In this document: piece by piece, positions 22,731 to 33,964 of the stretch | Layout: each line of letters opens with the position of its first letter | How positions within the stretch are numbered: the first letter of the stretch is position 1 | NCBI GenBank assembly: GCA_963383645.1 | Contig: OY726560.1 | Span: forward strand, 88,446,093-88,510,092 | From: Muscardinus avellanarius | Taxonomy: Eukaryota; Chordata; Mammalia; Rodentia; Gliridae | DNA length: 64,000 nt | Direction: 5' to 3' | Notes under the pieces: model-generated | Databases searched by the model: none | Told to the model about the DNA's origin: nothing | What the model saw: only the letters and a program-made list of their open reading frames with translations | Position numbers and translations under genes: made by a program

Positions 22731-22757
22731 TCCTTCTTCTTCTCTTTCTTTTCTTAC
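22655..22757. repeat. (TTTC)n polypyrimidine tract
   Basis: A clean TTTC array (22691-22731) is embedded in about 100 bp of pyrimidines. The lysine-rich open frame on the opposite strand comes from the repeat. Confidence 0.95.
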
Positions 22758-22759
22758 AA

Positions 22760-24430
22760 TTCTTTCTTGGTGATTTAATTTTCACCTTTCTAGCACTGAA
22801 GGCACAATGAATCCCTCTGAGTCAGTTCACACCCTCTTTGTCAAAGATCCCCTGCTCCCATAATTAAGGCTTTAAAAAAGGAATCAGAAAGTGTCTTTCT
22901 GTGATGCTTTCAACACAAAAATAAGCACGCTAGAAGATTTCCTTTCAATATAGTGACAAACTTGTATACTTCTTGAGTTCCTGGCTAATTTGTGTTTCAA
23001 GATAATATTAATCCTGCATACCTTAAGTTCAGTGTCCAGAAAAAAAATACTATTTTTCTAATAGACCACTTTGGTTCCAACATTCCTTTTTTGGTGGAAG
23101 TAATTAGTAATTATAAATAAGGATAATACAAATATTGCTAGTAACATGTTCACTAAAATTTATGCTTATTATTTATTTTCCATCCTGGTATTTGAAAGAA
23201 AACAGGTAACTATTATATGAGTGTATGCATGAACCTACACATTTTTTATCTTTATTCACTTATTATGCTGATAGTCATAAATCATTACTCTGCCAATCAC
23301 TTTCTTGATATTGAAAGACAGGCAAAGTCCATTCTCTCCATAATGAAAATCCTAAGCACTTGGTGCAAAATGGAGACCCACCAGTTACATAAAGATGACT
23401 TGCTCTCCACATGTCTGTGGCAAACCAGAAAAAGGCCCATTGTAATTCTCATGTGCCATAGAAGGTGTCTGCTTCTGTTTTCCATCCACACACCACTCAG
23501 GATACCTCTCTTCCCTCAGTAGAAATGAAAGAGCATGATAGGCCCTGCAGTGTTTCTCAATGCCTGTGCTAGGGCCCAGGCAGAAAATATTAATACATCA
23601 ATTGTATCAATGATAAAGAATAATATTCTGTGAAAATTCTCTTCTAATGGTGACAAGACAATGACGGATACTTGGGTACCTGTAATCTATCTATTCACAG
23701 GTTCCAGTGGCTGGAGACTCTGGCCTACAAGTGTTAGGTGACTTTTGCTATTGGAAGAAAAACTAATATTATTTGCAATAACAGCTTTGGGGAGATAACC
23801 CAGAAGACTTCTTCCTTGGTGGAAAATTGCAAGGGCAACTCTATTTTAGGAATGCTGGGCTTACCCCAAAGAAGGAGAGGTTTATGAAAAAGACTTTTAT
23901 CATTCTCTGCCTCCAATCTCACAAACTAGCCACATTGCTCTATGGTAGATTTTTCTAAGTGCAAAGCTACTACTACACACAAAGGAAAGAACTATGTGGC
24001 TATGGAAAAATACATCCTAGAAAATGAAGGAATATATAAAATTGCCGTAAACCAAGAGAGCATGGGAACAAATCTACATTTGACACATCTGTCTGAATTG
24101 AAATTAGACTACCTGATTGAGAACTCATGCAGAAAGGAGCCACTTTCTCTCTCTTCTGGGTAGATTTCTGCTACTCAGAATGATGGATGTCAGGGTTCAG
24201 CTTCGTAATTAAGCCACCAAAGAGTTGTAACGTTAAATACTGGGCAAAGGGAAATAAGGCTGTAAACTATATAGGTATGTTAACACTCTTATTCTGAAAT
24301 ATCTAATGTTCAGATTTAAAGTTGCATTTTGGAACTTAGAAGAAATATAAAATGTTCTTTTCTAGGGCACTAAGATGTCCTTAAGAAGTATAAAAAATGT
24401 TCATATATAGTGCTGCCCTAGAAGGTAACA
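22760..24430. other. No recognised gene or repeat
   Basis: About 1.7 kb without a repeat that I can identify. A 101-codon open frame at 23217-23522 and shorter ones have no recognisable domain or start context. Confidence 0.4.
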
Positions 24431-24434
24431 GTTA

Positions 24435-24650
24435 ACTCTTGTCCAGTGTTTATTGTATACAATACACTGTGCTTGACACCAACTATTTCATTTATTGCCA
24501 CCAACATTCTTATGAAATATATACATTATTTTTCTTATTTAAGAATGATATTCACAGAGGTTCAGTAATTGCTCAAGGATCCATTCAAGTGATAGAGTTA
24601 ACTCATGTCTCCTTTTTTTATTAGTTCCTCTGCTTAACTGGCCATCTTAC
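24435..24650 (-). repeat. MIR fossil
   Basis: Antisense MIR: 'tttattgtatacaatacact', 'aacattcttatgaaatatat', 'acagaggttcagtaattgct' and 'ggatccattcaagtgatag'. Confidence 0.6.
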
Positions 24651-24659
24651 TGTTTCCCA

Positions 24660-25675
24660 AGATGGGAAACTCCCCATGAAAACTCTTTAATAAGAATTTG
24701 GGGGAAAGAAAAAAACAGGAAATCCAGGTATGGAATGGTTAGTTGATAAACCACTGGATTTCTTTCTAACCTTCAATTTCTGTAATCTATATGCTTTGAT
24801 CTCATATATTGAAGTCTTCTAGGACAATTATAAAAGGAAAACGAAGTCTTTTACATTGCACATTTTCAAAGCAATCCAGCAATTTAAATTAACATTATGC
24901 CTACAAGGCCATTTGCTATCTTCATCCCCTCTTAATACTGTTCCCTTTTCAACATTCTGAACATTCTCTGCCCTAATGTTTAAGACTTTCGTAAATCTCA
25001 GCATTTTATAAATAGTGTCCTATTCTCTAAAAATATTATTACGTAATGCTGTTGCGGCCAGTATAGCCAAACAGATGTTTGCTACCACCAAGAATGGCCC
25101 TGTAAATTAATATGTTATAGCCAGTGCTTTCTCAGATCTACACCAACTGTATTTCAGGCAGAGTTACTGTGTCTAAAATAAAAATGACCACATGCTTAAC
25201 AATTCCAGGATACGGAGCTCTTCCTTTAACTTAGTATTTGAACAAATGAGTTTTAATTCGTATCATGGTTTGTACATTTATATTCATCAACTCTATAACC
25301 TCATAATGTTACAAAGAAATGATAGGTGGAGTACATGAGTCTACAAGTTGTATATTAGAGAGGCCAAGATGTCTCTTGCTGCCAGTGTTAGAAATCAAAC
25401 TGGGCTGGACTGAATCAATTTGTTAAACCTAATTTGGAACTCAAGCGGGACTGTCACATTACCTAAGGATAATATGAAGGACAAACTATTGCCTGGTTAG
25501 GAGAAAAATCAATACGATAATAGTGTGCTAATAGTGGAATCAAACTTACTTACATGGAGTTAAGTGTTCCTTCTGAATACCTATATGTCTTGATAGCATG
25601 GACAAGTAGCTTAATCTCCTGATGAGCTCATGCCCGTTACACATACCTGCTATGTCCTGCTTCTTTCAACATTAA
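24660..25675. other. No recognised gene or repeat
   Basis: About 1 kb of AT-rich apparently unique sequence; no RNA gene or exon seen. Confidence 0.4.
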
Positions 25676-25685
25676 ACACATGCAA

Positions 25686-25878
25686 AGCCAGGTGCGAAGG
25701 TGCATACCTGTAGTCCCAATACTTTGGAGGCTGAGACAGGAGGATCATAGGTTCAAGCCCAGCCTCAGTAACTTAGTGAGACTCTGTTTCAAAATAAACA
25801 ATAAGAAGGACTGGGGTTGTAGCTCAAAGGTAGAATGCTCCTGGGTTTGATCCTCAGTACTGAAGGAAAAAAAAAAAA
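25686..25878 (+). mobile_element. Older-type B1-dID SINE with TSD
   Basis: Sense copy: 'gccaggtgcgaaggtgcata', 'gaggctgagacaggagg', 'tagctcaaaggtagaatgc', and an A13 tail. The direct repeats acacatgcaa (25676-25685) and acatatgcaa (25879-25888) fit a target-site duplication with one change. Confidence 0.9.
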
Positions 25879-26149
25879 ACATATGCAAGAATGCCATAGT
25901 TACGTCACACATGTTTCTGGAGCTCATCCCCCCTGCCTCTTTACTTCTTTGCCTCTAGATCTACAATTATGCTGCATTTTAGGTGCTAAATGGTAAGCAG
26001 GCCGCCATCCATTATGCTGCATAATATGGCAAGCACAAGACTTGCTTACTTTTCTTGTTTTTCTTTTTGAGAATTGATTAAGGAAAAATAGTCACAAAGT
26101 ACTCACTGACTCCTAAAAACGATTATGCATAATACTTTGGTTTTGATTT

Positions 26150-26357
26150 TTTGTGTGCATGGTACCGGGGATTGAACCCAGGGCATTCTACCTTTGAGCT
26201 CCACCCCAGCCTGATTTTTTATTCTTTATTTTGAAACAGGGTCTTACTAAATTGTAGAGGGCCTCACTAAGTAGCTGAGGCTGTCCTCGAACCTGCGATT
26301 CTCCTGTTTCAGCCTCCCAAGTACTGGGATTACAAGCATGTGCCACCATGCCCAGCT
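26150..26357 (-). mobile_element. Older-type B1-dID SINE
   Basis: Antisense: 'ggggattgaacccagggc', 'ctccaccccagcctg', 'gaaacagggtcttactaaat' and 'catgtgccaccatgcccagc'. Confidence 0.9.
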
Positions 26358-26541
26358 GGTTTTGTTTTTTACGTCTTCCAAAAGGTGGAAAATGGTAATG
26401 TTATATTTTTTGTTATATTAATATTCTGTAAATTTGTCTTCTTTAAATAGAAGACATTTGAAAACATTTATTTTTAGGCCATTCGCCCATCATTCTAAAC
26501 AGTGTTGCCACATTTTTGAAGTTTTATACTTTACATGTCAG

Positions 26542-26655
26542 CTCTTTTTATTTGAAGCTGGGTCTCACTAAGATTCCGAGGGTCTGGCTAAGTCCCTGAG
26601 GCTGGCCTTGGGCCTGTGATCCTCCTGTCTCAGCCTCCCAAGTACTGGGAGGCTG
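26542..26655 (-). mobile_element. B1-like half of the SINE only
   Basis: Antisense B1 part (gggtctcactaag ... gtctcagcctcccaagtac) with no ID-like half on the left. The copy also lacks the head beyond 'tactgggag'. It may be a monomeric insertion or a partial deletion. Confidence 0.7.
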
Positions 26656-26659
26656 GCTT

Positions 26660-27655
26660 TCCACTAGTGAAGCATCTCCACTTCATGAATTTAGCTTTAT
26701 CTAAATTTAAGCCGTATGATATATGTAAACCATACCGGCCTAAGAATTGGATTACAACTATATTGGAAATGTGACGGCTAGTCACGCACATCGGGCACAT
26801 ATATTCAGGAAATGAAGCTTTTGGTAACCTTTATCAAGGCCTAAATATCTGACTCTTGTAGACAGAGGTTTCATGAGCTTACATCTCTCCCTGCTTCTCT
26901 GGTTGTGTGTTTTGACTTCAGGCAACCTTGTCCCATAAAAGGTATGGGGAAAGATGCAGAGGCCACGCCTGTGTTCTTGCATACACGACAGTGCAAGTGG
27001 AATGAGCTGGAGAGAGAGGTGGCAGGTTCCAGGCTGAGCTCAGTGTACCGGAAAGGAAGCTGCGCAACTGGACCTACAAAGACCAGGTCATTTTCTCATC
27101 TGGCCACAGGCTGTCATAAAGACTGGGTAGCAAGCCGTGTTTTGCAGCGCACCCTGTTGTGTGCTCCTTTCTGTTTCAGAAGCCCTGAGATACTTCTCTG
27201 CCTTCCTCCACCTGCAATCAGCCTAGTTCTCTGTTTCTTCACTTGGGCTTCTCAAATCGTCTTAATGATGTTAACTACCCTAGTAGGGGCGCAGAGGCAG
27301 GCAGCTACTTCAGGCTCCTGTCTGTGTCCTGAACTGAGCCAGTAAAATCATTTGGAGTTCCATAGTGGATTTTCTTCACCCTCATTCCTCCCTTCTTTCT
27401 TAGGGATGGAAGCCCTGCTCCAGGTGTAGAGGTGAGGTGCACATCTGCTGAGATTTCAAATGCTTCTTCATAGCATACACACATCCTCTTTGGCCTACAG
27501 AATCCTTGTACTACTAGAGCTCACACGGGATGATAACAGGGCAGAATTCATGAGTCCTGACTCTCTGGGGATGGGTGGTTTTTATTGGAAGCCGGCTTTT
27601 AACTAAACTCACTTCTGAAGAAGGGAACTTCTTGTGTTAACTACTAGGCTTTTTG
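26660..27655. other. No recognised gene; 146-codon open frame of no known type
   Basis: An open frame at 26905-27345 (+) of 146 codons is the longest one outside repeats. It has no recognisable domain, the residues do not suggest a folded family, and no splice or promoter context supports it. The sequence could be an old LTR that I do not recognise. Confidence 0.3.
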
Positions 27656-27660
27656 GGATA

Positions 27661-27680
27661 GAGGGGGAGAGAGAGAGAGA

Positions 27681-27735
<55 letters not shown>
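27661..27735. repeat. (GA)n microsatellite
   Basis: About 70 bp of nearly pure GA with two GGGA interruptions near the start. Confidence 0.95.
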
Positions 27736-27738
<3 letters not shown>

Positions 27739-27739
27739 C

Positions 27740-29940
27740 AAGCATTATATTGGCTTTTTTATTTTTATGAAACCCTTTCATTTAAATATTTCTCTTATAG
27801 TAGTTCATTTTGGCATGTGCAAAACAGATTCATACCTTCCTAATACTTATCAAGTAAAATGTGCCAGTAAATAAATATACTGGTCATGTTTGGATGGGCT
27901 AGTTCATATAGCCTTCATTATAGGTAGTAAAACAAGCATGGTACCGTATATTATACAAACAGAAAAATTAAGGCTTGAGATTTAAGAAATGATTTTAACT
28001 TTTGTATGACAAATATTTAGTATAATGGCTATCTGTTTGTATTTTAGATTTTCTTGGTAAATGGCATGTATGTGTATAGTCTTTGTGATTTTTGTTTCTT
28101 ATAAATAATACAGTGGTAATTTTACAAAAATTTGAATTGGAATTATTGAATTTAAGAGAGTTTAATCAACCTCACAGTAATCACAAGGAGGGAACTATGT
28201 ATGTTTAAATAAATAAGGACATGAAGCTTAAGAAGTTCTAGAAGGTTAAAGACATGTTTCTGCTCACTGCCTTCGGAATGTGTCTCTGTGTGTATGTTCT
28301 TGTGCAGGAATAATGGCTAATTTGGAGCACTGCCAAGGGGTGCGAGAGAAAGCGAAGGAGGAAAGAAGGCGTCCTTCAAGATCTGTGCATCATTCTTATA
28401 ATATCTGACCATGCTTTCTACTTAGGATAACAACTAGCAGTTTCTCAATGGGCTTTGACTTAAAACTTTGATCCCTTTTCTATCGGTTTTTCTCCTGACT
28501 GGGAGGAAAGTTACTTATGTTTTTCTTTCAGCCATAACAGAACAAAGCCCTTCACCCATATGCTGCCCCTAAATATTTCATGACTGCATTTTATGGCAAT
28601 GAAGTCGATCAAGGATAATTGTGCTTTTAAAGGAAGGGCAGGGATTTAAAACCAATTAGTACATTGTTTCCAAGGAAAACATTGGTCTGGCAGTGGGGGA
28701 ATTACTGCATCATTAAAATAAAGTAAAAATACACCATGAAGTATAATATTTAGTTTTGATTTGGAATTATCTTCTCACCTCATACTTAACAGAAAAGAGT
28801 GTGTCATTATCTGATATTAGAAGCTATAAATGATATATAATTAAAATGACAGCATTTCTTTTATCTTTCATCACACTATGAAGTGCACCCATACATGGGT
28901 TCTGCCAGGTTAAGCTTCCTATGAAACACTGATTATCCAAGGGTGGTTAAATAGAGCGAAAGAGAAAGGAGACGGAGAATTCTTCAGAAAAATGTCAGTG
29001 GAGCCTCAGGAAAGAAGAAAGCTCAGGACTAAAAACCATCTATTAATCTTTTAAGCAATATTGTACTGAAAACCAGCTATCAAAAATGAGCCGAAGGGTT
29101 AGGGCAGACATTTAAGGTATGGGGATGCGCAGGGGAGTAGCTGGAAGGGAACCTGTATCATTCTTCTCTGAGACATGGCTGAGGCAGGGATTGGAGAGGA
29201 ATACTCATATTCCCCCTGCGGACTCAGAGTGTGGATATAGACCTCCTGTCCATTTAAACGGAATCGTTTGTTTGGTGTAGGTGGGAGGATGGGAAGGGAA
29301 GGAGCGAAGGAGGAGCAGAAACAGGCAATGGGTGACCTCGTGGGTGCTGAGGGGACTGCTGCCTGGTGGGTGGCTCGTGCTGTGAGGCATGGCTGGGAAT
29401 CCAGGCCTCAGGGTTTAAGACTTGGCAGAGGCCGCTTTGAAACTCCATTCCCATTCAAGTCACAGCTAATCTGGATGATCCGATGAGTGGTGTGAAGAGT
29501 AAGATTGTTGCTAATCCAAAATGATAAATTTTATTTGTCATTCCATACTAAGTGATACATTTTTCTGGCTCTTGAAGGGGTTTTATTACTGTTATCTATT
29601 TGACTCTGTCATTGTTAATGTTAATTATATTTCTAAACCTTTGAGTTTCCCAGGTATACACGAACATATACAGGCAGAATCATGACTTAAATCCTTAAGT
29701 GATGTCATAGAAAAAAAAGAAAGGAAATAGGAAGCAAGAAAATATTCTGATTATTCTGTAAACTAAAGATCCCCATTGTCAACTTCTTGTTTCCTTCTTT
29801 AGAATTTCTTTGCTAAATTTTGATTTCTGTTTGTGACTTTGTAATGAGAAGACCAAACCTTCAAGAAGGGGCTCTCAGCAAGGACAGCATGGGGACTAAC
29901 TAACTGTGTAAGAACACATTGTCACAGGACTCATCTGGGA
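27740..29940. other. Long stretch without recognised repeats
   Basis: About 2.2 kb with only weak MIR-like pieces (for instance 27910-28000). The segment 28570-28740 is compact and AT-rich in a way typical of conserved non-coding DNA (aaccaattagtacattg, attactgcatcattaaa), but conservation cannot be tested here. Confidence 0.35.
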
Positions 29941-29944
29941 CTTC

Positions 29945-30045
29945 ACTGTGACGTGAAGTGGGAAGTAACTGTGTGACCTCAGATTCCTTATTTGAAAAAG
30001 AGGACAGCAATATCCGTGTTAGAGAGCTGTGAAGGTTCCTGCAAT
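29945..30045 (+). repeat. MIR fossil
   Basis: Sense MIR: 'gtaactgtgtgacctcagat', 'tccttatttgaaaaagagga' and 'agagctgtgaaggttc'. A short CpG-containing, GC-rich patch follows (30055-30135) that I cannot assign. Confidence 0.5.
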
Positions 30046-30049
30046 ATGC

Positions 30050-30850
30050 CATTTTGGTCGTGGCGCTGGGCCGCTGGAGCAGGACGGGCGCCCGTCACTG
30101 CTGGCTGTCGTCTCGGCCTTGCATGCATCTTCCAACAAGTAGTGGGAACGTGGCCAATGCTGAGGGAAAGGGTGACAGTGGGGACGATAGGTGGGTCAGA
30201 GGGGCTGACCCAGAGGATGATGGAAAGAATTTCCATCAGGCAAAAATAACCATTGTTGGATGTGTAATGCCGACCAGGTGGTCTGTGTTTTTCACTGTTC
30301 AACACTGTGAAATAAATAGCACAGTTAATTTCCAGGCTCAATGCTTTTTATCATCAGTGACAAAAGTTGTGCTTTCAAGGAGGTGTATAACCAGCTCTGA
30401 AGAGAAAAAGCTCTCCATTGGAGTCATCGTGGGGTGGTGTTGAAAGAGTGTAACTTTCTCTAAATCAGTGTAGCAGTATGTGGCTATAATAGGGCAAATC
30501 CATAAATCATATGATTACAAAAATCAGCTCTATGTCCCTATAATGTCTAACACTTATTAATATCAAAATGTGTACATTTTAGAGATCTACTATAAAACAC
30601 ATCAAGCTGGGTGGTTTTATTCTTGACATTTCTAATATTCTTTGAGGACTTACAAAAGGAGTATTATTATCATGCATTCATGCTATGTAGTTCTTTTCTA
30701 TAATTTTATTTGTCTTTTAATATCTTTAATCACTTTAATCACTTGAGCAGTTAAATCTTAAATATAAAAGTAGTCTAATTACTCAAGCAACATAAGCTTA
30801 CTTAGCATTATGAATTATAATGATAAACAATAGCCAGCATTCATGTTCTT
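30050..30850. other. No recognised gene or repeat
   Basis: Opposing open frames of up to 129 codons (29988-30443) overlap each other and a MIR. No domain is seen in them. The rest is AT-rich. Confidence 0.4.
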
Positions 30851-30854
30851 ATCT

Positions 30855-31060
30855 AAATGGTAGACTTTATTTAAGGATTTCATATATACCAAACCTTATG
30901 AAATAACATTTTGACTTCTCTTCCTTTACAAATGGGTCACAGGTGGGGTAACTCACTTGCTTAAGGAACACAGTCAGAATAATAAATTGTTCAGGAAGCC
31001 TGACCTTAAAATCTGTCTTTGTCTCATGGAACTCTCTGAAAAGTAGCATCCATTTTTTAA
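30855..31060 (-). repeat. MIR fossil
   Basis: Antisense MIR: 'ccttatgaaataacattttg', 'cctttacaaatgggtcacag', 'gtggggtaactcacttgct' and 'cagaataataaattgttcag'. Confidence 0.55.
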
Positions 31061-31149
31061 GTACAAAATATGGGAACTTTTGCATATTATTATATTTAAT
31101 ATAATCTATATATAAAATCTTGTGAATGTTATTATATAATCAAATCCCT

Positions 31150-31230
31150 TCAACATCCTTATAAAGAAGGACTATTTACTCATGTTACAGATCCATAAGA
31201 TGGAGGCTTAGGGAAGTTAGTTCATCTGAT
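31150..31230 (-). repeat. MIR fragment
   Basis: 'caacatccttataaagaagg', 'actcatgttacagatccata' and 'aggcttagggaagttag' form the antisense MIR core. Confidence 0.5.
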
Positions 31231-31594
31231 GAATTCGGCTGTTCTTATTGGCTGCTCCCTATTCTGTTGCATTCATTGGTCCCTTTGCTGCTACCAGAAA
31301 GGAATTGTGGGCCACAACTGGACTTTTCATACTCCCTTTGAAATATGTGGAAGAAGGCCCTAGGAAATTACATCAGAAGATACATGAGTGACGTTACCAA
31401 GGATACATGAAAACAAAACAAAACAAAAAGCAAAACCAACTTTCCCAATACAAACTACTGAGACAAAATTATCCCAAGAGAGATTGCTTTACTCTTTTTA
31501 TATTAGTCCCGGTTCCCTTTTCAGGACCTCATGGTCCAGACCCCATATTCATTTCAACATTTTACTTAGTAGGTCTTTGGAGTTTGGGAGTTTG

Positions 31595-31690
31595 AGTGTG
31601 TGTGTGTGTGTGTGTGTGTTTGTGTGTATTTATGTGTATATGTGTGTATATGTATTGTGTGTGCATGCCTGTGTGTATGTGCATAAATCT
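31595..31690. repeat. (TG)n microsatellite with interruptions
   Basis: A pure TG run (31595-31619) followed by TG/TATG variants to about 31690. Confidence 0.95.
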
Positions 31691-31694
31691 GGAT

Positions 31695-32284
31695 TCATGT
31701 ACATGCTTCACACAAATTTTGCAGATCTCTGAGTTTATTGAATCATTCCTTAAAGTGTTGCTGCAAAATGAGATCACAAAATGACTATATAATGTGTAAA
31801 GTGAACTAAATCTTAAAATGATTAATAAAAATTCTACACTTGTGGACTAGCTCCCCACTTATTAATCTTAAGTATGCTTAATGACAAAAGAATGAAATGA
31901 TTCTTGAAAGAATGGCTTTCTAACCAAGTAATTCAATATATAGCTTTGATATAGATCGTGTTATTACTGTAAAAATTAAGATGGAAAAATAAATCCCCTC
32001 ATTTAAAGGATTACCTCCTCCTTTTTTTTTGAAATAACAATATTTTGTCACCTGCTTTGGAAGGGAATAAAGCAAAACAATTATGTGTTTTGATGTACCA
32101 GCCACATATAATTGAAACTTCTGAATCTTGATCAGAAACAATTAAATTTCTTTCAAAATCACCTTTTATCAAGGGTCCAGAGTGGTGTCATGATCTTCTG
32201 CTACAGAGATCTATGCTTGACTCGTGGCATGGAACCGTTTCAAACCATGGGACCCAGGATATAATACTTAACTTTGTTCTACAT
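31695..32284. other. No recognised gene or repeat
   Basis: About 590 bp of AT-rich sequence; nothing identifiable. Confidence 0.4.
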
Positions 32285-32297
32285 AAAAAGCAGATGA

Positions 32298-32491
32298 GCC
32301 GGGCGTGGTGGCGCACGCTTGTAATCCCCGCGCTTGGGAGTCGGAGACAGGAGGATCGCGCAGGTTCGAAGCCAGCCACGAGCGCTGGCTTAGGAGACCC
32401 TGTTTCTAAATAAAAATATAAAAATAGGTCTGGGAGTGTAGCCCAGAGGTAGAAGGGCTTCCAGGAACCCCAGTACCACCAAAAAAAAAAA
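32298..32491 (+). mobile_element. Young-type B1-dID SINE with perfect TSD
   Basis: Nearly intact sense copy: gccgggcgtggtggcgcacg, 'gaagccagccacgagcgctg', 'aggtctgggagtgtagccca', and an A-tail of about 16. The target-site duplication aaaaagcagatga is at 32285-32297 and 32492-32504. Its B1 half carries several intact CpGs. Confidence 0.95.
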
Positions 32492-33027
32492 AAAAAGCAG
32501 ATGAAAAATCTCCTTTCTAGAATTGTTACAGGAAGCATGAGATGACACGTGCAGATCTTAAATCTTAGAACAGAGCGGCCAGTGCAGCCCACGAGCCCCT
32601 CTGATGGTACTGAGGGTGGGTTTGACAGATGGTTTTTCCTGGGCTAACTGGGGTCATGTCAGCTTGTTGTCTTTTCAGCTGCAACTCAGAGGTAGGTTTC
32701 TGTCTTTACTAATTCTTTGACTGAGTCTTTGAAGATGATTAGAACTCCTCTGAGTAAAACAAAACAAAACAAAAACAAAAACCCTGCAGCTTTAATTCAG
32801 GTTTCCAATGAAGAATACATAAAAAAGCATAGTGTTAGAAGATTATAAAGGGATAGGTCTATTTTTCTTATTTTCAAAGATGAAGTCATTTGAATGAAAC
32901 TAATAAACTTGTCCCCAGTTTCCTCCCTGAGGAACACTCCTGTGTTGTTTTCTAGGCATAGTCATTCACAGTATCTGCTTATACGGTTTATCAGAATGTC
33001 CCAAAGTATTCTTACTTTTAACCTTAG

Positions 33028-33033
33028 TGGGTT

Positions 33034-33092
<59 letters not shown>

Positions 33093-33291
33093 TACTGGGG
33101 ATGGAACTCAGGGGCATTCTATCTCTGAGAGACTTCACCAGCCCTATTTTTTTATTCTTTATTTTGAAACAGGGTCTCACTGAGATGCAAAGGGCCTCAC
33201 TAAGTAACTGAGGCTGGCTTCGAACCTGCACAATCTTCCTGTTTCAGCCTCCCGGATGCTGGGATTGCAAGCATGAGCCACCATGCCCGGC
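33028..33291 (-). mobile_element. Older-type B1-dID SINE with (TG)n tail and TSD
   Basis: Antisense copy whose A-tail has become T15 followed by (GT)22 (33047-33090). The body starts 'ggtactggggatggaactc' and ends 'ccaccatgcccgg'. The duplication tttaaccttag is at 33017-33027 and 33292-33302. Confidence 0.95.
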
Positions 33292-33460
33292 TTTAACCTT
33301 AGTTTTTAAAATGACAATATTTCTGTTTTTGTATTTTACAAACAGAAAACCAGTATCAATTTCCATAAGATAATTTTATTTATTTTCTGATACTGGGAAT
33401 TGAACCCAAAGGTATTTTACTTCATAGCTACACCTCTAACCATTTTAAATTTTTTGTTTT

Positions 33461-33525
33461 GAAATAAAATCTTGTCATCGTTTCTCGGCCTTTTGGCTAA
33501 GATCAAGTGAAATAAAATCTTGTCA
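33461..33525 (+). mobile_element. Target-site duplication flanking the U2 fragment
   Basis: A perfect 17-bp direct repeat, gaaataaaatcttgtca, lies at 33461-33477 and 33509-33525, with the U2 sequence between. The upstream junction reads tttt/gaaa, which on the other strand is TTTC/AA. That is an accepted variant of the LINE-1 endonuclease site. No A-tail is present. Confidence 0.85.
33477..33509 (+). pseudogene. U2 snRNA 5'-fragment retropseudogene (nt 1-33)
   Basis: The 33 bases match the first 33 nt of U2 spliceosomal RNA with one difference (T for C at nt 5). The block ctcggccttttggctaag is unmistakable. The match stops just before the branch-site recognition sequence (GUAGUA, nt 34-39), so stem-loop I is present and everything after it is missing. 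The first and last bases are shared with the target-site duplication. It is a dead insert with no promoter (PSE) or Sm site. It lies within an older SINE and so is later than that SINE. Confidence 0.9.
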
Positions 33526-33869
33526 CGTTGCTGAGAGGCCCAGTAAATTGCTGAGGTTGGTCTCAAACCTGTGATTCTCCCGACTCAGTCTCCCAAGTAC
33601 TAAGATTACAGGCGCCACGTCTGGCTCAGAGGCTTGTAACAGAAGCTTTAAGACAAAAGGGTAAATAATTATAAGGTAAGGTCTATTATGGTTCATGTAA
33701 AGTCATCTCACCTATTTCCAAGTGGCATTTATTTCACATTTGAAAAGCTCAACCGTAGACTCTTAAACACCTACTTTCATAAAATAAAGTTGATCACAAA
33801 GTTCTGACCCAAATAAAATCTTCCTTTGTCTTTTAACTAGAGTGGCCTTAAGGTCTTTTAGTAATTCAG

Positions 33870-33960
33870 CTCCTTTGTTTTAAAGATGAGGAATACAAAG
33901 CAAAGAATGTTTAATCACATGCGAAGGAGCACACATCTTGTTGGAGGCAGTGTATTAATA
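33870..33960 (-). repeat. Possible MIR fragment
   Basis: 'cctttgttttaaagatgagg' followed by 'aatacaaagcaaagaatg' resembles the antisense MIR core; flanks are not conserved. Confidence 0.35.
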
Positions 33961-33964
33961 TTCT

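Larger units (their letters stand above)
33385..33627 (-). mobile_element. Older-type B1-dID SINE interrupted by a U2 fragment
   Basis: Antisense SINE: 'gggaattgaacccaaagg', 'tagctacacctctaacc', then the interruption, then 'cgttgctgagaggcccag' and 'gattacaggcgccacgtctg'. The break falls in the first B1 segment next to the A-rich linker. Confidence 0.85.

Noticed and set aside
26905..27345. 146-codon open frame on the + strand
   Set aside because: No recognisable domain, no splice or promoter context, and no codon pattern that suggests selection; chance open frames of this length are expected in 64 kb read in six frames.
29988..30443. Overlapping open frames of 117 and 129 codons on opposite strands near a CpG-containing patch
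   Set aside because: They overlap a MIR, lack domains and promoter features, and the GC-rich patch is under 100 bp.
32188..32592. 134-codon minus-strand open frame
   Set aside because: It runs through a young SINE in antisense; similar frames appear in other copies of the same SINE.
33477..33509. A functional U2 gene
   Set aside because: Only 33 of about 190 nt are present, without promoter elements or Sm site.
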